64,000 bases of DNA from Dechloromonas hortensis. GTDB lineage: Bacteria; Pseudomonadota; Gammaproteobacteria; Burkholderiales; Rhodocyclaceae. Shown in pieces: positions 8,484 to 16,570 of the stretch. The DNA lies in NCBI RefSeq assembly GCF_009469765.1, contig NZ_SSSQ01000011.1, positions 1 through 64,000 of the forward strand, written 5' to 3'. The notes beneath the pieces are model-generated. The model saw only the letters and a program-made list of their open reading frames with translations. It had not been told where the DNA came from and made no database searches. The position numbers were made by a program, and so were the translations under genes. The first letter of the stretch is position 1. Each line of letters begins with the position of its first letter.

Positions 8484-9596
8484 TTATTTTTTCGTCGCAC
8501 GCTCGTTCAAACGGCGTTCGATCTCCGCCAGAGGCAGAGCCAAACCCAATTCTTGGTCCATCAACTTCAATAGCGGCAGCAACTGTTTGCCCAAGGCATC
8601 CAGATGCGGCAAGACGGCCTGTGTCCGGTTGGCAGTCAGCAACTCGAGGGCATGGTGCAGCGAAATCGTCCGCGTTGCTGCAGCCGCCCCCCCGGACTCC
8701 GTCCGATTGCCCCCCGACTGCATGGCCTCGCGCATACGCTGCCCGGCCAGATCGAGCAAGGAAGCCGCCGAAGTGACTTGGTCCAGCGGTATGCCGGCAA
8801 CTCCGATACTGACCGTCACACCAACGCTCTGTCCCTGAACGGAAAGACGCGCCACTTCAACCGCCTGCCGAACACGGTCGGCAAAAGTCACACAAAAGCT
8901 CAGGGCGGTGCCTGGTGAAACGACAGCGAACTGGCCGGCGCCAAAGTGCCCGAGGCTGTCTTCCTGACGCATCTTGCCGGCCAGCATCTTGGCGAAGCGA
9001 TTGGCAATCTGCTCGGCGACGGCTTCGCCAAAGCGCTCGCCCAGTTCAGCAAAACCATCAAAACCCAGGACCATCACACTGGTTCCCACCCCGTGCCGCG
9101 CCGAATGCGAAAGCGCCTGCGCCGCCTGCAATTCGAGGTATTTCCTTGAATAGAGGCCGCTGGTCGGGTCCTGCACCATCGACTCGCGCCCGCTATCGAG
9201 GTTTTCCTGGGCACAGGTCAAGGTCAGCAAATTGTTCAGACGAACCAGAATTTCCGCACTGCCGACCCCTTTGGTGATGAAGTCGGAAACCCCCATGGCC
9301 TTGGCCTTGGCACGCTCCTCTTCGGTTTCCTCACCGGAAACGAGAATGAACGGCAACTGCTGCAAGCGGCGCAACTTGGAGGTGCGCACCCGCTCCAGCA
9401 ACTCGTAACCGGTCAGCTTCGGCATTTGCAGATCGGAAATCACAGCCTGGATTGAATGATCCAGTACCAGCGTTTGCCACGCCGCCTCCCCGTCGGACTC
9501 CTCGCGCACTTCGTAATGCCCGCGCAGGTGCTGGGACAGCGAAGCCCGCACCACCCGGGAATCATCAACAATCAATACGTGCGGCAGGTCGGCCAT
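8484..9596 (-). CDS. Response regulator with degenerate GGDEF domain
   Basis: The protein has 370 residues. An N-terminal receiver domain (residues 1-120) has the acidic pocket VDDS, phospho-acceptor Asp in VISDLQMP and the conserved Lys in FITKG. Residues about 140-300 have the GGDEF fold (DPTSGLYSRKYLELQ, VTVSIGVA), but the active motif reads GAGQF, so it should not make c-di-GMP. The last 70 residues are helical and unassigned. The start MADLPH at 9596 lies 1 base beyond the acuI stop, so the two genes are co-transcribed. No histidine kinase lies beside it. Confidence 0.85.
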   Translation of the reverse strand: MADLPHVLIVDDSRVVRASLSQHLRGHYEVREESDGEAAWQTLVLDHSIQAVISDLQMPKLTGYELLERVRTSKLRRLQQLPFILVSGEETEEERAKAKAMGVSDFITKGVGSAEILVRLNNLLTLTCAQENLDSGRESMVQDPTSGLYSRKYLELQAAQALSHSARHGVGTSVMVLGFDGFAELGERFGEAVAEQIANRFAKMLAGKMRQEDSLGHFGAGQFAVVSPGTALSFCVTFADRVRQAVEVARLSVQGQSVGVTVSIGVAGIPLDQVTSAASLLDLAGQRMREAMQSGGNRTESGGAAAATRTISLHHALELLTANRTQAVLPHLDALGKQLLPLLKLMDQELGLALPLAEIERRLNERATKK

Positions 9597-9597
9597 T

Positions 9598-10593
9598 TCA
9601 GGCTCCGCCGATTTCCACGACGACTCGCCCCTTGGCCCGACCGGCGACAAACTCGGTGAAAGTCGCCGGCAATTCTTCAAAACCGATGCGCCGCGCCATT
9701 GCAGCCAGGTGCGGTGGTCGCAAATCCCCGGCCAGACGCTGCCAGACACCCTGTCGGTAGGGCTCCCGGATATACCCGGAATCGACGCCGAGCAAAGAGA
9801 CGCCGCGCAGAATGAAGGGCGCAACCGTGGTGTTCAAGGACATGCTGGCCGCCAGGCCGATGCTGGCGATTGTGCCGCCCTGCTCCATGGTGCTGGCGAT
9901 CCAGGCCAGAATATCGCCGCCCAGATTGTCGACCGCGCCAGCCCAGCGGGCTCGGTCGAGCGGGCGAATCTTCGTCAGGTCGAGGCTTTGCCGCAGCATG
10001 ACCTCGGCCGCCCCCAGTTCGCGCAGGTAGTCGGCCTCGCTTTCCTTGCCAGTCAAGGCGACGACGTGATAGCCCAGCTTGGCCAGCATATCGACGGCCA
10101 GACTGCCGACGCCGCCGGTAGCGCCGGTGACGATGACCGGTCCCTTGTCGGGCCGCAGACCATTCTCTTCCATGCGGACGATACCCAGCGCCGCAGTAAA
10201 GCCAGCGGTACCGAGCGCCATCGCATCGAACAGCGACAGGCCGGCGGGCAATGGCACCACCCAGTCGCCGGGGACACGTGCGATTTCGGCATAGCCGCCA
10301 TGATGCGCGACACCGATATCGAAACTGGTGGCGATAACCTGATCGCCCGGCTTGAAACGCGGATCAGCGCTGCTGATGACGACACCTGACAGGTCGATCC
10401 CGCCGACACACGGAAAGCGCCGGATGATCTTGCCGGCACCGGTCGCGGCCAGCGCGTCCTTGTAGTTGACGCTCGAATAGGCGACCCGGATGGTGACACC
10501 CCCGGCATCCAGCTGGCTTTCATCCATGCGGACAAAACCGCTGCTCACCTTTCCGTCACGTTCCTCAATCAGCAGTGCATTGAAGGACTCCAT
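9598..10593 (-). CDS. acuI: Acrylyl-CoA reductase family NADPH oxidoreductase (AcuI/YhdH)
   Basis: The 331-residue medium-chain reductase lacks zinc-binding residues. It shows the YhdH/AcuI start (FNALLIEERDG), SSVNYKDALAATG near residue 45 and the NADPH loop VTGATGGVGSLAVDML near 150. AcuI reduces acrylyl-CoA to propionyl-CoA and protects against this electrophile, which fits a genome with prpE nearby. ATG 10593 follows GAGGAG. A perfect AT-rich palindrome lies 33 bp upstream and probably controls it. Confidence 0.9.
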   Translation of the reverse strand: MESFNALLIEERDGKVSSGFVRMDESQLDAGGVTIRVAYSSVNYKDALAATGAGKIIRRFPCVGGIDLSGVVISSADPRFKPGDQVIATSFDIGVAHHGGYAEIARVPGDWVVPLPAGLSLFDAMALGTAGFTAALGIVRMEENGLRPDKGPVIVTGATGGVGSLAVDMLAKLGYHVVALTGKESEADYLRELGAAEVMLRQSLDLTKIRPLDRARWAGAVDNLGGDILAWIASTMEQGGTIASIGLAASMSLNTTVAPFILRGVSLLGVDSGYIREPYRQGVWQRLAGDLRPPHLAAMARRIGFEELPATFTEFVAGRAKGRVVVEIGGA

Positions 10594-10625
10594 AGCGCTC
10601 CTCACTCCTCGGGAAATAAATTGTA

Positions 10626-10646
10626 TTCATAATTACGGATTATGAA
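10626..10646. promoter_or_regulatory. Perfect 21-bp palindromic operator candidate
   Basis: The sequence TTCATAAT-5-ATTATGAA has 8-bp perfect arms in the 121-bp gap between the divergent acuI and NlpC/P60 genes. It is the kind of AT-rich symmetrical site bound by MarR-type repressors. No regulator gene lies beside it. The symmetry is directly visible; the regulator and target are inferred. Confidence 0.55.
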
Positions 10647-10714
10647 CATAGTTGCAGTCGCTGATTTTTTCAGCATCTTTACAGGTCAGTGTTTTTGAAA
10701 TACATTCGCGAGCT

Positions 10715-11221
10715 ATGCATAAAGTTCTAGCTTCCATATCGCTTTCCGTCGCCCTTCTGGCCGGCGGTATCGGCGCGGTCTCCGCTGCCGAGCAGGTGCG
10801 CAAGGAAGAACAACTTTCCTTCCTTGAACGTTACACCAATGCTGCACAGGATGTCATTCTGCAAGGTCTGAAACTGGTCGGCGTCCGTTACCGCCTGGGC
10901 GGCAACGACGAGAGCAGCGGCCTCGACTGCAGCGGTTTCGTGCGCCTGGTCTTCAAGGACAGCATCGGCGCCTCCCTGCCGCGCACCGCCCAAGAGATGA
11001 GTGAAGTCGGCCAGCGCGTTGACACCAGCCAGCTCAAACCGGGCGATCTGGTGTTTTTCAACACCATGCGCCGCACCTTCTCGCATGTCGGCATCTATCT
11101 TGGCGACAATCATTTCATGCACGCCCCGCGCACTGGAGCCGAAGTTCGGGTCGAGAGCATGGAAAGCAGCTACTGGGTAAAGCGCTACAACGGCGCCCGG
11201 CGAATCATCGACGGCAACTGA
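10715..11221 (+). CDS. Secreted NlpC/P60 cysteine peptidase
   Basis: The 168-residue protein has a signal peptide (residues 1-24, cleavage near AVSAAEQ) and one NlpC/P60 domain. The catalytic residues can be placed: Cys72 in LDCSGFVRLVF, His124 in FSHVGIYLG and a polar third residue at His136 in HFMHAP. It would cut peptide stems in peptidoglycan in the periplasm. The start at 10715 begins the signal peptide; the reading frame is open upstream but without signal character. A strong terminator follows directly. Confidence 0.9.
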   Translation: MHKVLASISLSVALLAGGIGAVSAAEQVRKEEQLSFLERYTNAAQDVILQGLKLVGVRYRLGGNDESSGLDCSGFVRLVFKDSIGASLPRTAQEMSEVGQRVDTSQLKPGDLVFFNTMRRTFSHVGIYLGDNHFMHAPRTGAEVRVESMESSYWVKRYNGARRIIDGN

Positions 11222-11224
11222 GCG

Positions 11225-11250
11225 ATGCGGCGATTACGCCGCATTTTTTT
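11225..11250 (+). terminator. Rho-independent terminator after the NlpC/P60 gene
   Basis: An 8-bp stem ATGCGGCG / CGCCGCAT has a 4-base ATTA loop and ends in seven T residues. It starts 4 bp after the stop codon. Confidence 0.9.
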
Positions 11251-11261
11251 CGCCCACTTGC

Positions 11262-11280
11262 AAGAACGGTTCTCATTTGC
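11262..11280. promoter_or_regulatory. Fur-box-like site upstream of fbpA
   Basis: The 19 bases include TTCTCATTTGC and match 11 of 19 positions of the Fur consensus, counted by eye. The site lies about 50 bp before the fbpA start, just after the NlpC/P60 terminator, where the fbpA promoter must be. Iron repression by Fur is the expected control for this gene. Confidence 0.5.
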
Positions 11281-11330
11281 ATACACTGGCGACTTCATCA
11301 AATCTGCTGCATGCCACAGGAGTCTGCCCC

Positions 11331-12335
11331 ATGAAGTTGAAGCTGTCCCTCGCCGCGCTCGCCATCATCGCCACCTCGGCCCAGGCAAGCGAACTGAATC
11401 TGTATTCGGCTCGCCACTACCAGACGGATGAAGCCCTTTACGCCAACTTCACCAAACAGACCGGCATCAAGATCAATCGCATCGAAGGCAAGGAAGACGA
11501 GCTGCTGGAACGTATCCGCAACGAAGGCAGCAACAGCCCGGCCGACATTTTCCTGACCGTCGATGCGGCGCGCCTGGCCAAGGCACATGAACTGGGCCTC
11601 TTTGCGCCGGTCGCCTCGAAGACGCTGGAAACGCGCATTCCGGCGCATCTGCGCACCGAAGACTGGTTTTCCTTCTCGACCCGGGCCCGGGTCATCGTGT
11701 ACAACAAGAGCAGCGTCAAGGCCGAAGATGTCCAGAATTACGAAGACCTTGCCAACCCGAAACTGAAGGGCAAGTTCTGCTCGCGCTCCGGGTCGCATCC
11801 GTACAACCTGTCGCTGATGGCCTCGGTCATCGCCAACCAGGGTGAAGCCAAGGCCGAGGAATGGGCCAAGGGCATGGTGGCCAATTTTGCCCGTGCCCCG
11901 AAGGGTGGCGACACCGACCAGATCAAGGCGGTAGCGGCCGGCGAATGCGGCGTCGCTGTCTCCAATACCTACTATGTCGCCCGACTGCTGCGGTCGACCA
12001 AGCCGGAAGAGCAAAAAGCGATGGAAAAAGTCGGCATCATCTGGCCCAACCAGAAGACGACTGGCACCCACATCAACGTTTCCGGCGGCGGCATGCTGAA
12101 GACCGCCCCGAACAAGGCCGCTGCCGTGCAGTTCCTCGAATACCTGGCCTCCGACGAAGCCCAGCGTTATTTCGCCGATGGCAACAACGAATGGCCGGCC
12201 GTCGATAGTGTCAAGGTCGCCAACCCGGCCCTCGACGCACTGGGCAAATTCAAGGCGGACAAACTACCGGTCAAGAACCTCGCCATGTACCAGGCCAAGG
12301 CCCAGATCATCTATGACCGGGCCGGCTTCAAGTAA
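11331..12335 (+). CDS. fbpA: Iron(III) ABC transporter periplasmic binding protein
   Basis: The 334-residue protein has a signal peptide cleaved near AQAS (about residue 19) and then the FbpA/FutA-type start ELNLYSARHY. The iron ligand pair of tyrosines is visible in SNTYYVARL. It binds ferric iron in the periplasm and delivers it to the FbpB permease. ATG 11331 follows CAGGAG; a longer reading from 11277 lacks signal character. Its partner genes fbpB and fbpC lie 0.7-2.4 kb downstream in separate transcripts. Confidence 0.92.
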   Translation: MKLKLSLAALAIIATSAQASELNLYSARHYQTDEALYANFTKQTGIKINRIEGKEDELLERIRNEGSNSPADIFLTVDAARLAKAHELGLFAPVASKTLETRIPAHLRTEDWFSFSTRARVIVYNKSSVKAEDVQNYEDLANPKLKGKFCSRSGSHPYNLSLMASVIANQGEAKAEEWAKGMVANFARAPKGGDTDQIKAVAAGECGVAVSNTYYVARLLRSTKPEEQKAMEKVGIIWPNQKTTGTHINVSGGGMLKTAPNKAAAVQFLEYLASDEAQRYFADGNNEWPAVDSVKVANPALDALGKFKADKLPVKNLAMYQAKAQIIYDRAGFK

Positions 12336-12376
12336 GCCGTGAGGACTCGCCAAAGGGCAAGCGATAGCCTAGACTC

Positions 12377-12408
12377 TTCCTGGTTTTCTCCATGAAAATC
12401 AGGAAATG
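12377..12408 (+). promoter_or_regulatory. Hairpin abutting and masking the ankyrin gene start
   Basis: A 12-bp stem with one mismatch (12377-12388 with 12394-12405) and a 5-base loop ends one base before the ATG at 12406. The 3' arm contains AGGAA, the only Shine-Dalgarno-like sequence available, so folding would hide it. There is no T-run, so it is not a normal terminator for fbpA. Translational control is an inference. Confidence 0.5.
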
Positions 12409-12984
12409 TCAGGCAAGAATCTTTCCCCCAGCCAATTGATTGCCGCCATCCGCAGCGGCAATCTGCCGGCCGTCAGCAAGGCCCTGGACGACGGCGCCAA
12501 CATCGAAGAAACGGACATGCACGGCCAGCCCGGCCTGCCTTTGCGGACCGCCTGTTTCAGCGGCAATCTGGAAATTGTCGGCGAACTTATCCGCCGCGGC
12601 GCCAACGTCAATGCGCCGGGCAGCGACGGCCCGGGCATGCCCTTGCGACTGGCCCGGCGCGCCGGCCACCCGGAAGTGATTGCCCTGCTCGTCAAGCACG
12701 GCGCGGAAGTTCCGCCCGATGTGCCAGTCGACCCGCAATTGCTGTTCAATACCGCGCACCTCGAACTGCTACCGCTCGATGCGCCGGACCCCGAACTCCC
12801 AGTCGCCAGTACCGTCGAAGCCGAAGCCGAAGCCGACACGGAGCACTTCAACATCATCGAAGACATCGACATCCCGGCCAGTTACGGTACCGATACCAAT
12901 CTGCTGACCATGGAACTGCTGCGTTTCAACGAAAGCAACACAACAGCAAACGCGCCCCCCGGCCGCCAAAGGCCAGAGTCCTAG
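12406..12984 (+). CDS. Ankyrin-repeat protein (paralogue of the 29.7-kb gene)
   Basis: The 192-residue protein has no signal peptide. Residues 8-105 hold three ankyrin-like repeats (SGNLPAVSKALDDGANIE, SGNLEIVGELIRRGANVN, AGHPEVIALLVKHGAEV). An acidic linker rich in Glu/Ala follows, then a C-terminal segment IIEDIDIPASYGTDTNLLTM. The second ankyrin protein of the window (29661-30158) has the same order, including a related C-terminal tail. It is placed between fbpA and fbpB; no function can be assigned beyond protein binding. Confidence 0.85.
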   Translation: MSGKNLSPSQLIAAIRSGNLPAVSKALDDGANIEETDMHGQPGLPLRTACFSGNLEIVGELIRRGANVNAPGSDGPGMPLRLARRAGHPEVIALLVKHGAEVPPDVPVDPQLLFNTAHLELLPLDAPDPELPVASTVEAEAEADTEHFNIIEDIDIPASYGTDTNLLTMELLRFNESNTTANAPPGRQRPES

Positions 12985-13009
12985 ACCAACGACGGCGTCA
13001 GCCGCCGCG

Positions 13010-14665
13010 TCAGTTGGCGCTGCTGGAACTTGCCCGGCGCGACGCCGAAATCTGCCGCGACAAGGCGATCAGCGGCAACAGGCCGACCGCGACGATGGCC
13101 AGTGCGGCGGTGGAGGCCTCGGCCAGGCGCTCGTCCGAAGCCAGTGTATAGGCCTGCGTCGCCAGCGTATCGAAATTGAAGGGGCGCATGACCAGCGTGG
13201 CCGGCAACTCCTTCATGACATCGACGAAAACCAGCAGGCCGGCCGTAAGCAGGCTACCGCGCAACATCGGCGCATGCACCCGACGCAGCGTTTCGCTTTG
13301 GCCGAGTCCAAGGCTGCGCGCCGCGTCATCCATGCTCGGCGTGATCTTGGCCAGGCTCGATTCGACGGTGTGCAGCGCCACCGCCAGAAAACGCACCAGA
13401 TAGGCGTAGATCAGCGCGGCAATACCACCAGTCAGCAGCAGGCCTGGGTTGTAGCCAAACCAGTGCAGCCATTGCCCGGACAGCCAGTTGTCGAGCCGGG
13501 TCACCGGGATCAGCACACCGACCGCGATCACCGCCCCCGGCACCGCGTAGCCGAGGCCGACCAGGCGATTCAGGCCGTTGGCGAAGCCGCTTTTGGCCAG
13601 GCGTGCGCCGTAGGCCATCAGCAAGGCAAGCAGGACGCCGATGATCGCCGTCATGCCGGCCAGCACGAAGCTGTTGCGCGACAGCATCAGGAAACGCTCG
13701 CCGAACTGGGCATCGCCTTCGGTCAACGCCATCTTGAGCAGCAAAACGGCCGGCAGGATGAAACCGAACAACAGCGGCAGCGCACAGGCCAGCGTCGCCA
13801 GTAGCGCCTTGATTCCATGCAGTTGCGCCCCGGCCATCGGGCGATTGCGGCCGGTCGTGTTGTTATAGCGGGCCCTACCGCGCGACACCCGTTCCGCCAT
13901 CAACAGGAAGAGCACGAAGCCGAGCAGCATGGCGGCCAGCTGGGCGGCGGCGACGCGGTCGCCGAGCGAGAACCAGGCGCGGTAGATGCCGGTGGTGAAG
14001 GTGTTGACTGCGAAATAGGCGACTGTGCCGTAATCGGCCAGGGTTTCCATCAGCGCCAGCGCGACGCCGGCGACGATGGCCGGCCGGGCCAGCGGCAGCG
14101 AGATGGCGAAAAAGCCGCGCCACGAGCCCATACCGAGCGTCCGCGCCGCTTCCAGCATGCCGCTGGCGCGCTCGATAAAGGCGGTGCGGGCCAGCAGATA
14201 GACGTAGGGATAAAGGACGCAGACGAACATCATGATCGCCCCGGGCAAAGTGCGGATGTCCGGGAACCAGTAGTCGCCGTGTTCCCAGCCGAAGGTGTCG
14301 CGCAGCGCCGTCTGCACCGGGCCGACGAATTGCAGGAAATCGGTATAGACGTAAGCCATGACATAGGCCGGCATGGCCAGCGGCAGCACCATCGCCCATT
14401 CGAAGATGCGGCGGCCGGGAAATTCATGCATCGCCGTCAGCCAGGCGGTGGCAACGCCGATCAGCCCGACACCGCAGCCGACCCCGAGGCACAGCCACAG
14501 GGAATTCAGGATGTAGTCCGGCAACACGGTGTGGACCAGATGCGCCCAGGTGTCGCTGGTACCGCCAACAAAGAGATTGAGGCCGACGCTGGCGACTGGC
14601 AGTCCGGCCAGCAGGGCGACGACGAATCCGACAAGCAACAGGGGCGAATATTGGGCGGTACGCAT
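13010..14665 (-). CDS. fbpB: Iron(III) ABC transporter permease
   Basis: The 551-residue protein is a fused two-domain permease with about 12 membrane helices. Each half has an EAA-type coupling loop (EAARTLGMGSWRGFF and DAARSLGLGQSETLRR), as in FbpB/SfuB proteins. It forms the inner-membrane channel for ferric iron, energised by FbpC, whose gene is divergent only 30 bp away. Start ATG 14665. The shared 30-bp gap holds a Fur-like sequence, so one site could control both. Confidence 0.92.
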   Translation of the reverse strand: MRTAQYSPLLLVGFVVALLAGLPVASVGLNLFVGGTSDTWAHLVHTVLPDYILNSLWLCLGVGCGVGLIGVATAWLTAMHEFPGRRIFEWAMVLPLAMPAYVMAYVYTDFLQFVGPVQTALRDTFGWEHGDYWFPDIRTLPGAIMMFVCVLYPYVYLLARTAFIERASGMLEAARTLGMGSWRGFFAISLPLARPAIVAGVALALMETLADYGTVAYFAVNTFTTGIYRAWFSLGDRVAAAQLAAMLLGFVLFLLMAERVSRGRARYNNTTGRNRPMAGAQLHGIKALLATLACALPLLFGFILPAVLLLKMALTEGDAQFGERFLMLSRNSFVLAGMTAIIGVLLALLMAYGARLAKSGFANGLNRLVGLGYAVPGAVIAVGVLIPVTRLDNWLSGQWLHWFGYNPGLLLTGGIAALIYAYLVRFLAVALHTVESSLAKITPSMDDAARSLGLGQSETLRRVHAPMLRGSLLTAGLLVFVDVMKELPATLVMRPFNFDTLATQAYTLASDERLAEASTAALAIVAVGLLPLIALSRQISASRRASSSSAN

Positions 14666-14669
14666 ACGT

Positions 14670-14688
14670 GTGAATGCGAATTATAATC
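14670..14688. promoter_or_regulatory. Fur-box-like site between fbpB and fbpC
   Basis: On the minus strand this 19-mer matches 12 of 19 positions of the Fur consensus, counted by eye. It fills most of the 30-bp gap between the divergent starts and overlaps the TATAAT -10 candidate of fbpC (14682-14687), so bound Fur would block RNA polymerase in both directions. Confidence 0.55.
14682..14687 (+). promoter_or_regulatory. -10 element of fbpC, probably giving a leaderless mRNA
   Basis: A consensus TATAAT ends 8 bases before the fbpC ATG, so transcription would start at or next to the start codon. There is no Shine-Dalgarno sequence in the gap. No convincing -35 is visible. Confidence 0.55.
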
Positions 14689-14695
14689 GACCGCT

Positions 14696-15847
14696 ATGGC
14701 ACAACTTCAACTAAATGGCGTCATACAGCGCTACGGCAAGCACACCATCGTCGATGGCGTTAACTTTTCGCTGGAAGCGGGCCAGATCGCCTGCCTGCTC
14801 GGCCCGTCCGGCTGCGGCAAGACGACCTTGCTGCGCTGCATCGCCGGTTTCGAAGATGTCGCCGGCGGCGAGATCCTGCTGCACGGCCAGGTGGTCAGCC
14901 GGGCCGGCCAGCGGGTGGCTCCGGAAAAGCGGCGGATCGGCATGGTCTTCCAGGACTACGCGCTGTTTCCGCACCTGACCATCGAACAGAATGTCGCCTT
15001 CGGCCTGGGCCGCAAGCAAACCGAAGATGTCCACCTGCGCGTCCGCCAGTTGCTGGCCACGGTCGGCCTCTCCGGCCAAGGGGATAAATATCCGCACGAA
15101 CTGTCCGGCGGCCAGCAGCAGCGCGTCGCCCTGGCCCGCGCCCTCGCCCCGCGGCCGGAACTGATCCTGCTCGACGAGCCCTTTTCCAACCTCGATGTCG
15201 GCCTGCGCGAGCGGCTCTCGGTCGAAGTCCGCGAAATCCTCAAACGCGAGGGGTCGACCGCCATCATGGTCACCCACGACCAGCACGAGGCCTTCGCGAT
15301 GGCCGACGAGATCGGCATCATGTACGAGGGCCGCATCCAGCAATGGGACGTCCCCTACAACCTATACCACCGCCCGGCCAACCGCTTCGTCGCCGATTTC
15401 ATCGGCCAGGGCGTGCTGGTGGCCGGCACGGTCGGCGACAATAACAGCGTGCGCATGGAACTGGGCACGCTGATCTCCGACACCCCGGTCGAATGCAGCG
15501 AAACCTGCACCGACTGCGACAACGGTTGCCGCGTCGACATCCTGCTCCGCCCGGACGACATCGTGCACGACGACAACAGCCCGGTGCAGGCCGAGGTGCT
15601 GCACAAGGCCTTTCGCGGCGCCGACATCCTGTACACGCTGCGCCTGGCCAGCGGCACCGAAGTGCTGTCGCTGGTCCCCTCGCACCACAATCATGCGCTG
15701 GGCGAAAAAATCGGCATCCGGCTCGATGCCGACCACGTCATCGCCTTCAAGAAGCATGAGGAGTGTGACGACCCGGCCTGCGAAATCAAGCTCGAACAGC
15801 AGGCTGCCAAGCCGATCACCTGGCTGGCCGAAGACAGCGCCCGCTAA
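14696..15847 (+). CDS. fbpC: Iron(III) ABC transporter ATP-binding protein with Cys-rich regulatory region
   Basis: The 383-residue protein has Walker A (GPSGCGKTTLLRC) near residue 38, the signature LSGGQQQRVALARAL near 138, Walker B LILLDEPFSNLD and a C-terminal regulatory domain. It powers ferric iron import through FbpB. An odd feature is a cysteine cluster C-x3-C-x2-C-x3-C at residues 267, 271, 274 and 278, with a further pair at 357 and 362, in the region that in related ATPases holds regulatory sites. That could bind metal or an Fe-S cluster. ATG 14696 has no ribosome site. Confidence 0.92.
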   Translation: MAQLQLNGVIQRYGKHTIVDGVNFSLEAGQIACLLGPSGCGKTTLLRCIAGFEDVAGGEILLHGQVVSRAGQRVAPEKRRIGMVFQDYALFPHLTIEQNVAFGLGRKQTEDVHLRVRQLLATVGLSGQGDKYPHELSGGQQQRVALARALAPRPELILLDEPFSNLDVGLRERLSVEVREILKREGSTAIMVTHDQHEAFAMADEIGIMYEGRIQQWDVPYNLYHRPANRFVADFIGQGVLVAGTVGDNNSVRMELGTLISDTPVECSETCTDCDNGCRVDILLRPDDIVHDDNSPVQAEVLHKAFRGADILYTLRLASGTEVLSLVPSHHNHALGEKIGIRLDADHVIAFKKHEECDDPACEIKLEQQAAKPITWLAEDSAR

Positions 15848-15862
15848 GTCCCTGGCCGCAGC

Positions 15863-16567
15863 ATGATTCCCTTTCTCGGTCCGCTCGACCTTTTTCCGCC
15901 GGTCGAGGCTGCCCGCCGGGACATGGGCGGCCTGCTCGCCGTCGGCGGCAATCTGGCGCCGGACCGCCTGCTCGACGCCTACCGGCAGGGCATCTTTCCG
16001 TGGGGCACGGTCGAGGGTCATCCGCTGTGGTACAGCCCGGACCCGCGCATGGTGCTCTTTCCCGACGAGTTCCGGCTGACCCGCTCGCTGCGCAAGACGC
16101 TGCGCAGCGGCCGTTTCGAAGTCCGCTTCGACAGCAATTTCGCCGGCGTCATCGGCGCCTGTGCCGCGACACCGCGCCCCGGCCAGGATGGCACCTGGAT
16201 TTCGCCGGAGATGATGAACGCCTACTGCCGACTGCATGAACTTGGCTGGGCGCATTCGGTCGAAACCTACGACGAAGGTGATCTGATCGGCGGTCTATAT
16301 GGCTTGGCCATCGGTCGCATGTTCTATGGAGAGTCGATGTTCTCTCGCCGGAGCGACGCCTCGAAGGTCGCCTTCGCTCACCTTATCCGTCACCTTGTGG
16401 CTCACCAGTTCGGCATGATCGACTGCCAGATGCGCACCGAACACCTCGCCTCGCTCGGCGGCCGGGAAATTCCCCGGGCCGCCTTTCTTGACCGTCTGCA
16501 GGCCTTGACCGGCAGCGGCAGCGAGCGCACGAACTGGGCGACCGCCCCTGCCGTTTTCGACTGGTAA
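15863..16567 (+). CDS. aat: Leucyl/phenylalanyl-tRNA--protein transferase
   Basis: The 234-residue protein has the Aat core: GLLAVGGNL, AYRQGIFPW, LWYSPDPRMVLFP and YGLAIGRMFYGESMFSR. It adds Leu or Phe from tRNA to N-terminal Lys or Arg of proteins, marking them for ClpAP through ClpS. The next gene, bpt, starts 3 bases after its stop, so both bacterial N-degron transferases are made from one transcript. The length is normal. Confidence 0.95.
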   Translation: MIPFLGPLDLFPPVEAARRDMGGLLAVGGNLAPDRLLDAYRQGIFPWGTVEGHPLWYSPDPRMVLFPDEFRLTRSLRKTLRSGRFEVRFDSNFAGVIGACAATPRPGQDGTWISPEMMNAYCRLHELGWAHSVETYDEGDLIGGLYGLAIGRMFYGESMFSRRSDASKVAFAHLIRHLVAHQFGMIDCQMRTEHLASLGGREIPRAAFLDRLQALTGSGSERTNWATAPAVFDW

Positions 16568-16570
16568 GCC

